Source: Alteracholeplasma palmae J233 (GTDB lineage: Bacteria; Bacillota_I; Bacilli_A; Acholeplasmatales; Acholeplasmataceae). From it: DNA of 64,000 nucleotides. Below the pieces are notes generated by a model that was not told where the DNA came from, searched no databases, and saw only the letters and a list, made by a program, of their open reading frames with translations. Shown here one piece after another: positions 27,960-34,906 of the stretch. Positions within the stretch are counted from its first letter, which is position 1. Every line of letters starts with the position of its first letter. The stretch covers positions 682,001 to 746,000 of the forward strand of contig NC_022538.1 in assembly GCF_000968055.1 (NCBI RefSeq). Reading direction: 5' to 3'. A program made the position numbers and the translations under genes.

Positions 27960-28781
27960 ATGAGAAATAAATTAAAAATGAGTTCCACTGTTCTACCATT
28001 ACTATTTTTAACTATACCTGAGGATATCAAGATAATTATCATTGTTGTACTATCAGTTATTGTCGCAATCCTTCTTATTTATTTGATATACTTGATACTA
28101 AAAGGACAAAAGAAACAACCTATTACAAAAGAACAAAAAGAAGAATTAAGAAGTCAAGAAAATACTGTCCATGAAGTTAAAATAGAAATTAAAAAAGAAC
28201 CAGTTGAAGTGAAAAAAGAAGAAGTGCCTATACAAAAAACTGAAACAAAACAAGTCTTAGTAGTAGATGAAAAGCCAAAAGTAGTTATTCCACCTGTTAC
28301 TGATTTAGAAGATGATGGACTTTATATTAGATACAATTATTCTTTTGTGGCAAGACTGCATCAAGCCCCAAAAGAAAGTCAAGAAAGATTTAGTACACTA
28401 AAAAACCATATCTTAAGTTATGAAGAAGTAACGATTAGAGACTCTTGGAGAAATGAAAGATACATGCATAAAAAAGACCCAATCGCCAAAGTTTGGATTC
28501 ATGGAAATGTCATTGATTTATATATTAATCTTGATCCAAATAAAATAGATAAAGAAAAATATTCAATTGTAGATATGAGTGATAAAAAAATGCACGACTC
28601 AACTCCAGTACTCTTTAAAATTGTAGGAAATAGAACATTAGATCAAGCAATCGAACTACTAGATATGAGACTAGCTAATCTAAAGAAAAAAGAAAACTTT
28701 ACAAAAACTGACTATACAGTTCCTTATATTGATAAGAAAACACTTTTAGAATCAAAATTAATTAAAATAAATAAAGCTTAA
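27960..28781 (+). CDS. Single-span membrane protein with conserved C-terminal domain (partner protein, copy 2)
   Basis: A 273-residue homologue of the protein at 21714 and of the C-terminal part of the protein at 34907. A hydrophobic N-terminal stretch and a membrane span (about 22-46) end in a basic stop (KGQKK). A Lys/Glu-rich, Val-rich linker (about 50-115) leads to the conserved domain (about 118-270; GLYIRYNYSFVARLHQAP, SWRNERYMH, KVWIHG, MHDSTP). No surface-protein gene adjoins it, so this copy stands alone. A GTG at 27951 is possible, but ATG 27960 has AAGGTG at 6-nt spacing. Transcription probably depends on the direct-repeat element just upstream. Confidence 0.82.
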   Translation: MRNKLKMSSTVLPLLFLTIPEDIKIIIIVVLSVIVAILLIYLIYLILKGQKKQPITKEQKEELRSQENTVHEVKIEIKKEPVEVKKEEVPIQKTETKQVLVVDEKPKVVIPPVTDLEDDGLYIRYNYSFVARLHQAPKESQERFSTLKNHILSYEEVTIRDSWRNERYMHKKDPIAKVWIHGNVIDLYINLDPNKIDKEKYSIVDMSDKKMHDSTPVLFKIVGNRTLDQAIELLDMRLANLKKKENFTKTDYTVPYIDKKTLLESKLIKINKA

Positions 28782-28788
28782 ATAAAAG

Positions 28789-28813
28789 ACTCATCTTCCA
28801 TAGATGAGTTTTT
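28789..28813 (+). terminator. Terminator after partner-protein copy 2
   Basis: ACTCATCT (28789-28796) and AGATGAGT (28802-28809) form a perfect stem with a 5-nt loop and a T tail. Confidence 0.85.
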
Positions 28814-28829
28814 ATAAAAAGTGAAGTAG

Positions 28830-28857
28830 TTGCAATATCATAAAAAACGACTAGAAT
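28830..28857 (+). promoter_or_regulatory. Probable promoter of the FtsX-type transporter operon
   Basis: TTGCAA (28830-28835) and TAGAAT (28852-28857) are 16 bp apart, about 40 bp before the start codon. Confidence 0.4.
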
Positions 28858-28896
28858 ATAAGAGTGTCAAATTAAAATTATAACAGGAGGAAAATT

Positions 28897-29952
28897 ATGT
28901 TTTTAGCATATAAAGAAATGAAGTTTAATAAATTAAAATTCAGTCTCATTATATTATTGATTGTGTTAATTACTTATTTAGTGTATTTCTTAACTGCACT
29001 AGCATACGGCTTAGCATCATCTTATACAAACGGATTAGATAAAACTAAAACAAACTATATTGTCTTAAGTGAAAATGCCAATGACAATATCATGATGTCA
29101 GTTTTAACAGACAAAGAATTTAATTTAGTAAATGGTCATGAAGCAAAAGAAAAGTTAGGATTATTTCCAGCAGTTATTTTTAATAACAATATAACAAATA
29201 AGGATACCAAAGAAGAAGTCTATGTATTTGGTATTGAAAACATCTCATTTTTTATTCCTGGAGAAACCAAAGCCTTAAAAGAAAATGAAATCATTGTAGA
29301 CAGTAAATTAAAATCTTTAGGATATGAAATAGGTCATGAAATAGGCTTTTCTAATAGTGAAATGAAACTTAAAATAGTAGGATTCACTAATAATTCCACG
29401 TATCAAACAGCCCCTATCATTTATGCTAACTTACAAACATGGAAAAACTATCGATTCAATCAACAAACCACAGAAGGATACTTTAATGCAATTTTCATTA
29501 AAGGAGAAAAAAACAACGTAGAAGGCCTAACTTTCTACAGCCTTTCTGAATTTGCCTATAAACTACCTGGGTATAGTGCGCAAGTCTTAACCTTTAGTTT
29601 AATGATTGTCTTCTTAATTGTGATTATTGCCTTTGTTTTAGGTATTTTCATCTATGTTTTAACCATTCAAAAATCAAGCATGTTTGGTGTAATGAAGGCA
29701 CAGGGTATTTCTAACTTATATATTGGAAGTTCAGTTGTTATACAAACTATTCTAATCGTATTTATAGGAGCTTTAATAGGCTTTATTTTAACAATCATCT
29801 CTGTTTTTGCTCTTAAGAGTAAAGTGCCTCTAGCCTCTAATTATTACTTCTATTTATATACGACACTTGCTTTCTTTATGTTTGCAGTTTTAGGTGGTGT
29901 CTTCTCAGTTAAATCAATTATTAAAATAGATCCGTTAAAGGCAATTGGGTAG
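28897..29952 (+). CDS. FtsX-family ABC permease, HrtB-like
   Basis: This 351-residue type-VII ABC permease has an N-terminal span (about 13-37), a large extracytoplasmic domain (40-220) and three C-terminal spans (about 230-250, 275-300, 315-340). Family-typical segments are IYVLTIQKSSMFGVMKAQGI and the ending KIDPLKAIG. Both closely resemble Staphylococcus HrtB, the permease of a haem-toxicity efflux pump. The substrate here cannot be fixed from sequence; DevC-type or peptide export is possible. AGGAGG precedes ATG 28897, and the ATPase gene follows after 8 nt. Confidence 0.85.
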   Translation: MFLAYKEMKFNKLKFSLIILLIVLITYLVYFLTALAYGLASSYTNGLDKTKTNYIVLSENANDNIMMSVLTDKEFNLVNGHEAKEKLGLFPAVIFNNNITNKDTKEEVYVFGIENISFFIPGETKALKENEIIVDSKLKSLGYEIGHEIGFSNSEMKLKIVGFTNNSTYQTAPIIYANLQTWKNYRFNQQTTEGYFNAIFIKGEKNNVEGLTFYSLSEFAYKLPGYSAQVLTFSLMIVFLIVIIAFVLGIFIYVLTIQKSSMFGVMKAQGISNLYIGSSVVIQTILIVFIGALIGFILTIISVFALKSKVPLASNYYFYLYTTLAFFMFAVLGGVFSVKSIIKIDPLKAIG

Positions 29953-29960
29953 GTGATAAA

Positions 29961-30635
29961 ATGAGAAAAATTATTGAAATGACAAATGTAACAAAAAACT
30001 TTGATGCAAATGGCGAAGTGATTCAAGCACTTAAAAATACAACATTTAGCGCAGAAGAAGGAAAACTTATCGCAATTATTGGACCTTCAGGGTCAGGTAA
30101 ATCAACCTTTTTAACTATCCTAGGTGGTTTACAAACACCAACCACAGGAGAAGTTTTAATTGATGGTAAACCTTTTAGTACTCTAGATGTAAAACAAAAA
30201 TCAAAAGTTAGATTTGAAAAAATAGGTTTTATTTTACAAAATTCAAACCTTGTTCCATTTTTAACTGTTGAGGAACAAATGACTATTTATAATAAAATAT
30301 CTAAGACTAAAAGAAATAATGACTGGTTTAAATCTCTTTTAGAAAGTCTAGATGTTTATAAATTAATTAAAAAGTATCCTAATGAATTATCAGGTGGGGA
30401 AAGACAAAGGGTTGCGATTGCAAAGGCTTTATATCATGAACCTTCTGTAATCTTCGCAGATGAACCAACAGCAAGCCTTGATACTAAAAGAGCTTTTGAA
30501 GTGATTAAAATTTTATCTGAACAAACTAAAAAATATAAAAAGGCAACTATTCTGGTCACCCACGATGAAAGGTTAACTGATTATTGTGATGAAGTATATG
30601 TCATGATTGATGGCGTTTTAACTAAGAAAAAATAA
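29961..30635 (+). CDS. ABC transporter ATPase, HrtA/LolD-like
   Basis: This 224-residue ATPase is the partner of the preceding FtsX-type permease. Walker A is GPSGSGKST (about 39-47), the signature LSGGERQRVAIAKAL, Walker B VIFADEPTASLD and the switch His in THDERLTDYCD. Size and motifs match the LolD/MacB/HrtA group, which uses mechanotransmission rather than a translocation pore. It closes the operon, followed by a terminator. Confidence 0.9.
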   Translation: MRKIIEMTNVTKNFDANGEVIQALKNTTFSAEEGKLIAIIGPSGSGKSTFLTILGGLQTPTTGEVLIDGKPFSTLDVKQKSKVRFEKIGFILQNSNLVPFLTVEEQMTIYNKISKTKRNNDWFKSLLESLDVYKLIKKYPNELSGGERQRVAIAKALYHEPSVIFADEPTASLDTKRAFEVIKILSEQTKKYKKATILVTHDERLTDYCDEVYVMIDGVLTKKK

Positions 30636-30640
30636 AATAG

Positions 30641-30675
30641 AAGCTATACCCTAGATTAAAGGGCGTAGCTTTTTT
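30641..30675 (+). terminator. Terminator after the HrtBA-like operon
   Basis: AAGCTA-TA-CCCT (30641-30652) pairs with AGGG-CG-TAGCTT (30660-30671), a stem with a small internal loop, followed by TTTTT. Confidence 0.8.
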
Positions 30676-30747
30676 CACTCGTAACGATAAAATGAATGAA
30701 TCGATTATATAAACTTTAAACTATGTACGGATAAATACGTGAATTTT

Positions 30748-30756
30748 TGTTATAAT
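30748..30756 (+). promoter_or_regulatory. Extended -10 promoter of the mgtE pair
   Basis: TGTTATAAT, identical to the element before lplA, lies 26 bp before the start codon. No -35 box is obvious. The leader is only about 20 nt, too short for an M-box magnesium riboswitch. Confidence 0.5.
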
Positions 30757-30781
30757 AAAAGTCTATGGGAGGTAATTAATT

Positions 30782-32092
30782 ATGATAAATAAATATATCA
30801 ATGAAAAACAATTTAAAAAAGCCTATATAGAGTTTATCAAACTCCATCCACATGATCAAGCTCAAGCATTAGTACAACTAGACTTTATTGATCAAGTAAG
30901 ACTTTTACATTATTTAAAAGACAGTGAACTATCAGAACTTTTAACTTATCTAGATTCAGAAGATAGTGCTAAATTAATTACCGAACTTGATATTCTAAGA
31001 CAAAAAAATGTATTAGATCAAATGGATATTGATGATGCGGTTGATATTATTGACGAGTTAGAAGACAAAGAACAAGAAGCTATTCTTAATCTTTTAGAAG
31101 AAAAAGAAGAATATCAAAAACTACTTAACTATGATGAAGATGAAGCCGGATCTTTAATGACATTTGAGTATGTAGAAATAGAAAGTCAAACAGATGTTAA
31201 ACAAGCCCTAAAAATCTTAATTGAAAAAGCTCCACTAGTCGAAAGTATTACTACAATGTTTATTACAAGAAATAAGCAATACTTAGGAACAGTTAAATTA
31301 AACGAACTGATTAAAGCTAAATCACCTCTTTTAATTGACACCCTATTAACAGAAACCCCATATATAAAAGATAAAGATGATATTGATAAGACAATTCACA
31401 TCATGCGTGAATATGGTTTATACGAAATTGCAGTCTGCAATGATGAAGAAAACCTCATTGGGATCATCACACTAGATGATGCCATTGGAGCCTATGAAAT
31501 TGAAGCTAAAGAAGACTTTGCTAAACTATCAGCTATTACTGATACAGAAGATAAAAACATCTTAAAAGCCTCTTTACATAGATTGCCATGGCTAGTCATC
31601 TTATTACTAGCAACTATTCCAATTGCTTTAGCATCTTCTATGTTTGAAGAAGTTATTTTATCAGTAACGATCCTTTCTCTTTTCCAACCTCTTATTCTAG
31701 ATGCATCAGGTGATGTAGCAACTCAAACTTTAGCTGTTACTTTAAGAAAGTTAAACCAAGAAGATAAATCTACTTTTAAAGATGGAAGTAAAGAAATACT
31801 AACTGGACTGATTAATGGTATCATTTTAGGTATGACATCAGCTGTTATTACTTACTTTTTAGCTCATATTTTTAAAATGGATCAACCCTTTATGGTTTCA
31901 TTAGTAGTAGGATTAGCCCTTTTATTATCAGTTGTGATAGGACCTGTTTTAGGCTTTATGATTCCTGTTACATTAAATAAATTTAAATTAGATCCAGCAG
32001 TTGCCTCAGGTCCATTTATTACAACATTAGTAGATATATTAAGTCTTGTTATCTTCTTTGGCTTAGCAACTATATTATTGGGGGTGGCATAA
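30782..32092 (+). CDS. mgtE: MgtE-family magnesium transporter (first of tandem pair)
   Basis: This 436-residue Mg2+ channel has the full MgtE layout. A helical N domain (about 1-130) is followed by two CBS domains (130-250) that act as the Mg2+ sensor. Five membrane spans (about 270-435) follow. The pore region contains ASGDVATQTLAVTLRKL, where the typical family motif is A-G-N-x-x-x-Q. GGGAGG precedes ATG 30782. A second MgtE gene follows after a single base, so the two proteins are made together. Confidence 0.9.
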   Translation: MINKYINEKQFKKAYIEFIKLHPHDQAQALVQLDFIDQVRLLHYLKDSELSELLTYLDSEDSAKLITELDILRQKNVLDQMDIDDAVDIIDELEDKEQEAILNLLEEKEEYQKLLNYDEDEAGSLMTFEYVEIESQTDVKQALKILIEKAPLVESITTMFITRNKQYLGTVKLNELIKAKSPLLIDTLLTETPYIKDKDDIDKTIHIMREYGLYEIAVCNDEENLIGIITLDDAIGAYEIEAKEDFAKLSAITDTEDKNILKASLHRLPWLVILLLATIPIALASSMFEEVILSVTILSLFQPLILDASGDVATQTLAVTLRKLNQEDKSTFKDGSKEILTGLINGIILGMTSAVITYFLAHIFKMDQPFMVSLVVGLALLLSVVIGPVLGFMIPVTLNKFKLDPAVASGPFITTLVDILSLVIFFGLATILLGVA

Positions 32093-32093
32093 A

Positions 32094-33437
32094 ATGAATC
32101 ATAAACAAACTAAACATCAAATAACAAAAAAATTACAAACAATGCACGCAGTGGATATTGCGAAACTATTTACAGAGAGTAAAATAGAAGAAAAGAAAAT
32201 AATGATTCAAGCAATGCCATCAAATATGATAGATGATGTCTTTATTGAGCTTGAGGCAAAAGTCGCAATCGAATTTTTCACCTTATTAGATGAAAATAAG
32301 AAACAATTACTCTTAAAAGATTTATCTCCTGCGGATCTTAAACCATTATTTGAAGAATTTAATGATGAAGATAAAGATCAATTATTTAAATTATTAGACA
32401 GTAATAAAAGAAAAGAATTAGAAAGATTAATTAAATACGATGAAACAAAAGCTGCCTCTGTTATGCGTAGTGATTATTTAGTTTTACTTTATGATTATGA
32501 AGTATCAGAAGCTATGAAGTATCTAACAACCCATGTTTCTGATAATGATTATATAGATACACTTTTTGTTCAACAAGAAAATAAAATTGTTGGTATTATT
32601 TCATTAAAGGATTTGATTGTTGCTAGAAAGAATCAAAAGATATCAGAATTTATAAAAACTAATTTTGAATATGTCTTAGAAGATGATACTTTAGCTTTAG
32701 CTATTAATAAAATTAGTAATTATGATATATCTGTCCTAGCAGTATTAAACAAAGAAGAAGCATTAATTGGCGTTATTACCGCAGATGATATTTTAGAAGA
32801 AATGGCACTAGAATATGAATCTAATATTGATAAGTTTGTCGCAGTTGGGGACTATGATGAATCAAGTAACCCTTTTATAAGAGCGAAACAAAGACTGCCT
32901 TGGTTACTTGCATCCATTGTCTTAAACCTTGTTATAGCACTTTTACTATCAGTCTTTTCTGATACAATAGATGCTATCGCTGCCCTTGTCTTATTCCAAC
33001 CTCTTATTTTAGGAATGGCTGGTAATATTGGAACACAAGCGATTGCGGTGACAATATTAGTGCTTCATAATAAAACTCATGAAACTAAAGAACTAAGAAA
33101 GAAACATGTTAGAAAAGAAGTCTTAATTGGGATCACCAATGCTTTAATTATAGGTATTTTAGGGTTTTTATTATCATGGGTATTCTTATCTTTAACAACA
33201 TTTGATATGGGTAAAAATGTAACCCCTGCTATTTTAAGTTTAGCAATTGCCTTATCATTAGTCTTTTCAATGATTTTATCATCCATGTTTGGTGTATTAA
33301 TTCCCCTTGTTTTAACTAAACTAAAAATAGATCCAGCAGCCGCATCAGGTCCTGTTATTAGTACCATTAACGACTTAGTTGCATTAGTAATCTATTTTGG
33401 ATTTGCAACCCTTATTGTCCTACCGATTATTGGTTAA
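32094..33437 (+). CDS. mgtE: MgtE-family magnesium transporter (second of tandem pair)
   Basis: This 447-residue MgtE has the same domain order as the preceding gene: N domain, two CBS domains, five spans. The pore motif is more canonical (MAGNIGTQAIAVTILVL). It begins 1 nt after the stop of the first mgtE. MgtE works as a dimer with the pore at the interface, so tandem divergent copies could form a heterodimer (inference). The first copy has Asp and Val where this one has the family-typical Asn and Ile. Confidence 0.9.
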   Translation: MNHKQTKHQITKKLQTMHAVDIAKLFTESKIEEKKIMIQAMPSNMIDDVFIELEAKVAIEFFTLLDENKKQLLLKDLSPADLKPLFEEFNDEDKDQLFKLLDSNKRKELERLIKYDETKAASVMRSDYLVLLYDYEVSEAMKYLTTHVSDNDYIDTLFVQQENKIVGIISLKDLIVARKNQKISEFIKTNFEYVLEDDTLALAINKISNYDISVLAVLNKEEALIGVITADDILEEMALEYESNIDKFVAVGDYDESSNPFIRAKQRLPWLLASIVLNLVIALLLSVFSDTIDAIAALVLFQPLILGMAGNIGTQAIAVTILVLHNKTHETKELRKKHVRKEVLIGITNALIIGILGFLLSWVFLSLTTFDMGKNVTPAILSLAIALSLVFSMILSSMFGVLIPLVLTKLKIDPAAASGPVISTINDLVALVIYFGFATLIVLPIIG

Positions 33438-33452
33438 TATAGATAAAAAAGA

Positions 33453-33481
33453 TTGACAAATAACATGAAAAAGAATAATCT
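33453..33481 (+). promoter_or_regulatory. Promoter of the ZIP transporter gene
   Basis: A perfect TTGACA (33453-33458) and TAATCT (33476-33481) are 17 bp apart. The same stretch can fold as a weak hairpin (AAAAGATT 33447-33454 with AATCTTTT 33477-33484) that might terminate mgtE transcripts. Confidence 0.6.
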
Positions 33482-33524
33482 TTTATAGGAAAAGATAAAA
33501 ACTAAAAAACAGGAGTATGAAAGT

Positions 33525-34355
33525 ATGAATTGGTTTGTAGGACTAGAAACGTGGCAACAGGCACTAATAGCAGGGATTTTTACTTGGTTTGTTACAACAC
33601 TTGGAGCAGGATTAGTTTTCTTTGCTAAAAATATTAGACAAAAAACATTAAATGTAATTTATGGGTTTGCTGCTGGTGTGATGGTTGCTGCTAGTTTTTG
33701 GAGCTTACTTGATCCAGGCATTGCATGGGCTGAAAAAAACGGAGGGCTTGCCCCTTGGTTAGTTGTTGTAATCGGCTTTTTAGTAGGTGGTGCATTCCTT
33801 TATGCAACAGATAAAATTATTCCTCATATGCACTTTGGTTCTAATGGAGAAACAGAAGGTATACCTACAAGACTTAAAAAAACAATCTTATTAGTTTTTT
33901 CAATCACTATACATAATATCCCTGAAGGGCTTGCTATAGGGGTTGCTTTTGGAGCTATTAATAAAGGTGATACGAAAACTGCAATAGTAGCAGCAACCAT
34001 TGCTGCGTTAACTCTTGCAATAGGTATAGGAATCCAAAACTTCCCAGAAGGAGCTGCAGTATCTATTCCTTTAAGACAAGAAGGAATGAGTAGAAGAAAA
34101 GCTTTCTTTTATGGACAAGCATCAGCACTTGTAGAACCTATTATGGCAGTTATTGGAGCATTGCTTGTGTCATCTATGGAAGCATTGTTACCTTATGCGC
34201 TTTCGTTTGCTGCAGGAGCTATGATTTATGTTGTAGTAGAAGAATTAATACCTGCTGCTCAAAATAAAGACTCAAAAGATCATGGACATCATGCAGTCTT
34301 AGGATTTATGATTGGATTTGCCATTATGATGATTCTGGATGTTGCGTTAGGTTAA
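33525..34355 (+). CDS. ZIP-family divalent metal transporter
   Basis: This 276-residue membrane protein has eight predicted spans. The metal-site motifs HNIPEGLAIGV (about 127-137) and NFPEGAAVS identify a ZIP/ZupT-type importer of Zn2+ or related divalent metals. A His-containing loop (HMHFG) lies between spans 3 and 4, and another (DHGHH) before the last span. AGGAG at 33511-33515 precedes ATG 33525. An ATG at 33517 stops at once. It stands alone, with its own promoter and terminator, next to the Mg2+ transporters. Confidence 0.9.
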   Translation: MNWFVGLETWQQALIAGIFTWFVTTLGAGLVFFAKNIRQKTLNVIYGFAAGVMVAASFWSLLDPGIAWAEKNGGLAPWLVVVIGFLVGGAFLYATDKIIPHMHFGSNGETEGIPTRLKKTILLVFSITIHNIPEGLAIGVAFGAINKGDTKTAIVAATIAALTLAIGIGIQNFPEGAAVSIPLRQEGMSRRKAFFYGQASALVEPIMAVIGALLVSSMEALLPYALSFAAGAMIYVVVEELIPAAQNKDSKDHGHHAVLGFMIGFAIMMILDVALG

Positions 34356-34385
34356 ACTGTATCATTTAATTAAATAGATTTTAAG

Positions 34386-34427
34386 AAAGATAGTTATTCT
34401 CTTTAAGGATAATTATCTTTTTTTTTG
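34386..34427 (+). terminator. Terminator after the ZIP gene
   Basis: AAAGATAGTTAT pairs with ATAATTATCTTT (one G-T wobble), followed by a run of nine T residues. Confidence 0.88.
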
Positions 34428-34509
34428 TTCTTATGTGTCTAATAAGACTATAAAAATAGTATAAATAAATTTAGACAGTTAGTTTATGTTGCACTTAATA
34501 AGTGTGTTT

Positions 34510-34538
34510 TGGAACAAGTTAGCTGCATCTTGGAACAA
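34510..34538 (+). promoter_or_regulatory. Phased direct-repeat element B (two TGGAACA half-sites, 21 bp apart)
   Basis: TGGAACA is at 34510-34516 and 34531-34537, exactly 21 bp apart, with CTGCAT in the spacer, closely matching the element at 27848. It precedes the 58-codon ORF at 34593 and the large surface-protein gene at 34907. A small hairpin (CACTT 34492-34496 with AAGTG 34500-34504) lies just upstream. Candidate -10 boxes are TACTAT (34563-34568) and TAATAT (34572-34577). Confidence 0.6.
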
Positions 34539-34592
34539 GTACAAACAAAAAAAAGTATTTTTTACTATCATTAATATGAAAGAGGGCATATG

Positions 34593-34769
34593 ATGAAAAG
34601 TAAGAAAACTATTTTTATAAGGAATTTAACTTTTATTTTAGGAATTATGATTTTAACAAGAACTAGTCAATCAGGATATGTTATTAAAAATAGTAATAAA
34701 GTTGAAAATGGGTACCTTGGACCTATTTATGGTAATAAATTAAATTATAATAAAGTGAAAAACACATGA
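34593..34769 (+). CDS. Short ORF for a putative secreted peptide (58 aa)
   Basis: Not a recognised family. The 58-codon frame has a good ribosome-binding site (AGAGGG, 34581-34586; 6-nt spacing to ATG 34593) and ends in TGA. The N-terminus (MKSKKTIFIRNLTFILGIM...) has basic residues followed by a hydrophobic core, like a signal peptide. The rest (about 30 residues) is polar, Asn/Lys/Tyr-rich and lacks Cys. It lies directly after direct-repeat element B and before a small hairpin, suggesting its own short transcript. A secreted signalling peptide is possible but unproven; a decayed gene fragment is the alternative. Confidence 0.5.
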   Translation: MKSKKTIFIRNLTFILGIMILTRTSQSGYVIKNSNKVENGYLGPIYGNKLNYNKVKNT

Positions 34770-34773
34770 GTAC

Positions 34774-34793
34774 AACTATAAAAATAGTTTTCT
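34774..34793 (+). terminator. Weak hairpin after the short ORF
   Basis: AACTAT (34774-34779) and ATAGTT (34784-34789) form a 6-bp A-T-rich stem followed by TTTC. It may be a weak terminator separating the short ORF from the surface-protein gene. A similar ACTAT...ATAGT repeat occurs near 34447-34460. The remaining bases to 34906 show no gene. Confidence 0.4.
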
Positions 34794-34906
34794 TAAAAGT
34801 AAATGGTATGCACTATAAATCATAAAAAATACCCAGCAAGTATTATTCTAATCAAGCAATTAATTTAATATTTTTATAAAAAATAAAAGACAAAATGGAG
34901 GGAAAT

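Noticed and set aside
30676-30781. M-box magnesium riboswitch before mgtE
   Set aside because: The promoter -10 at 30751 leaves only about 20 nt of leader, too short for this riboswitch, and no matching structure is visible.
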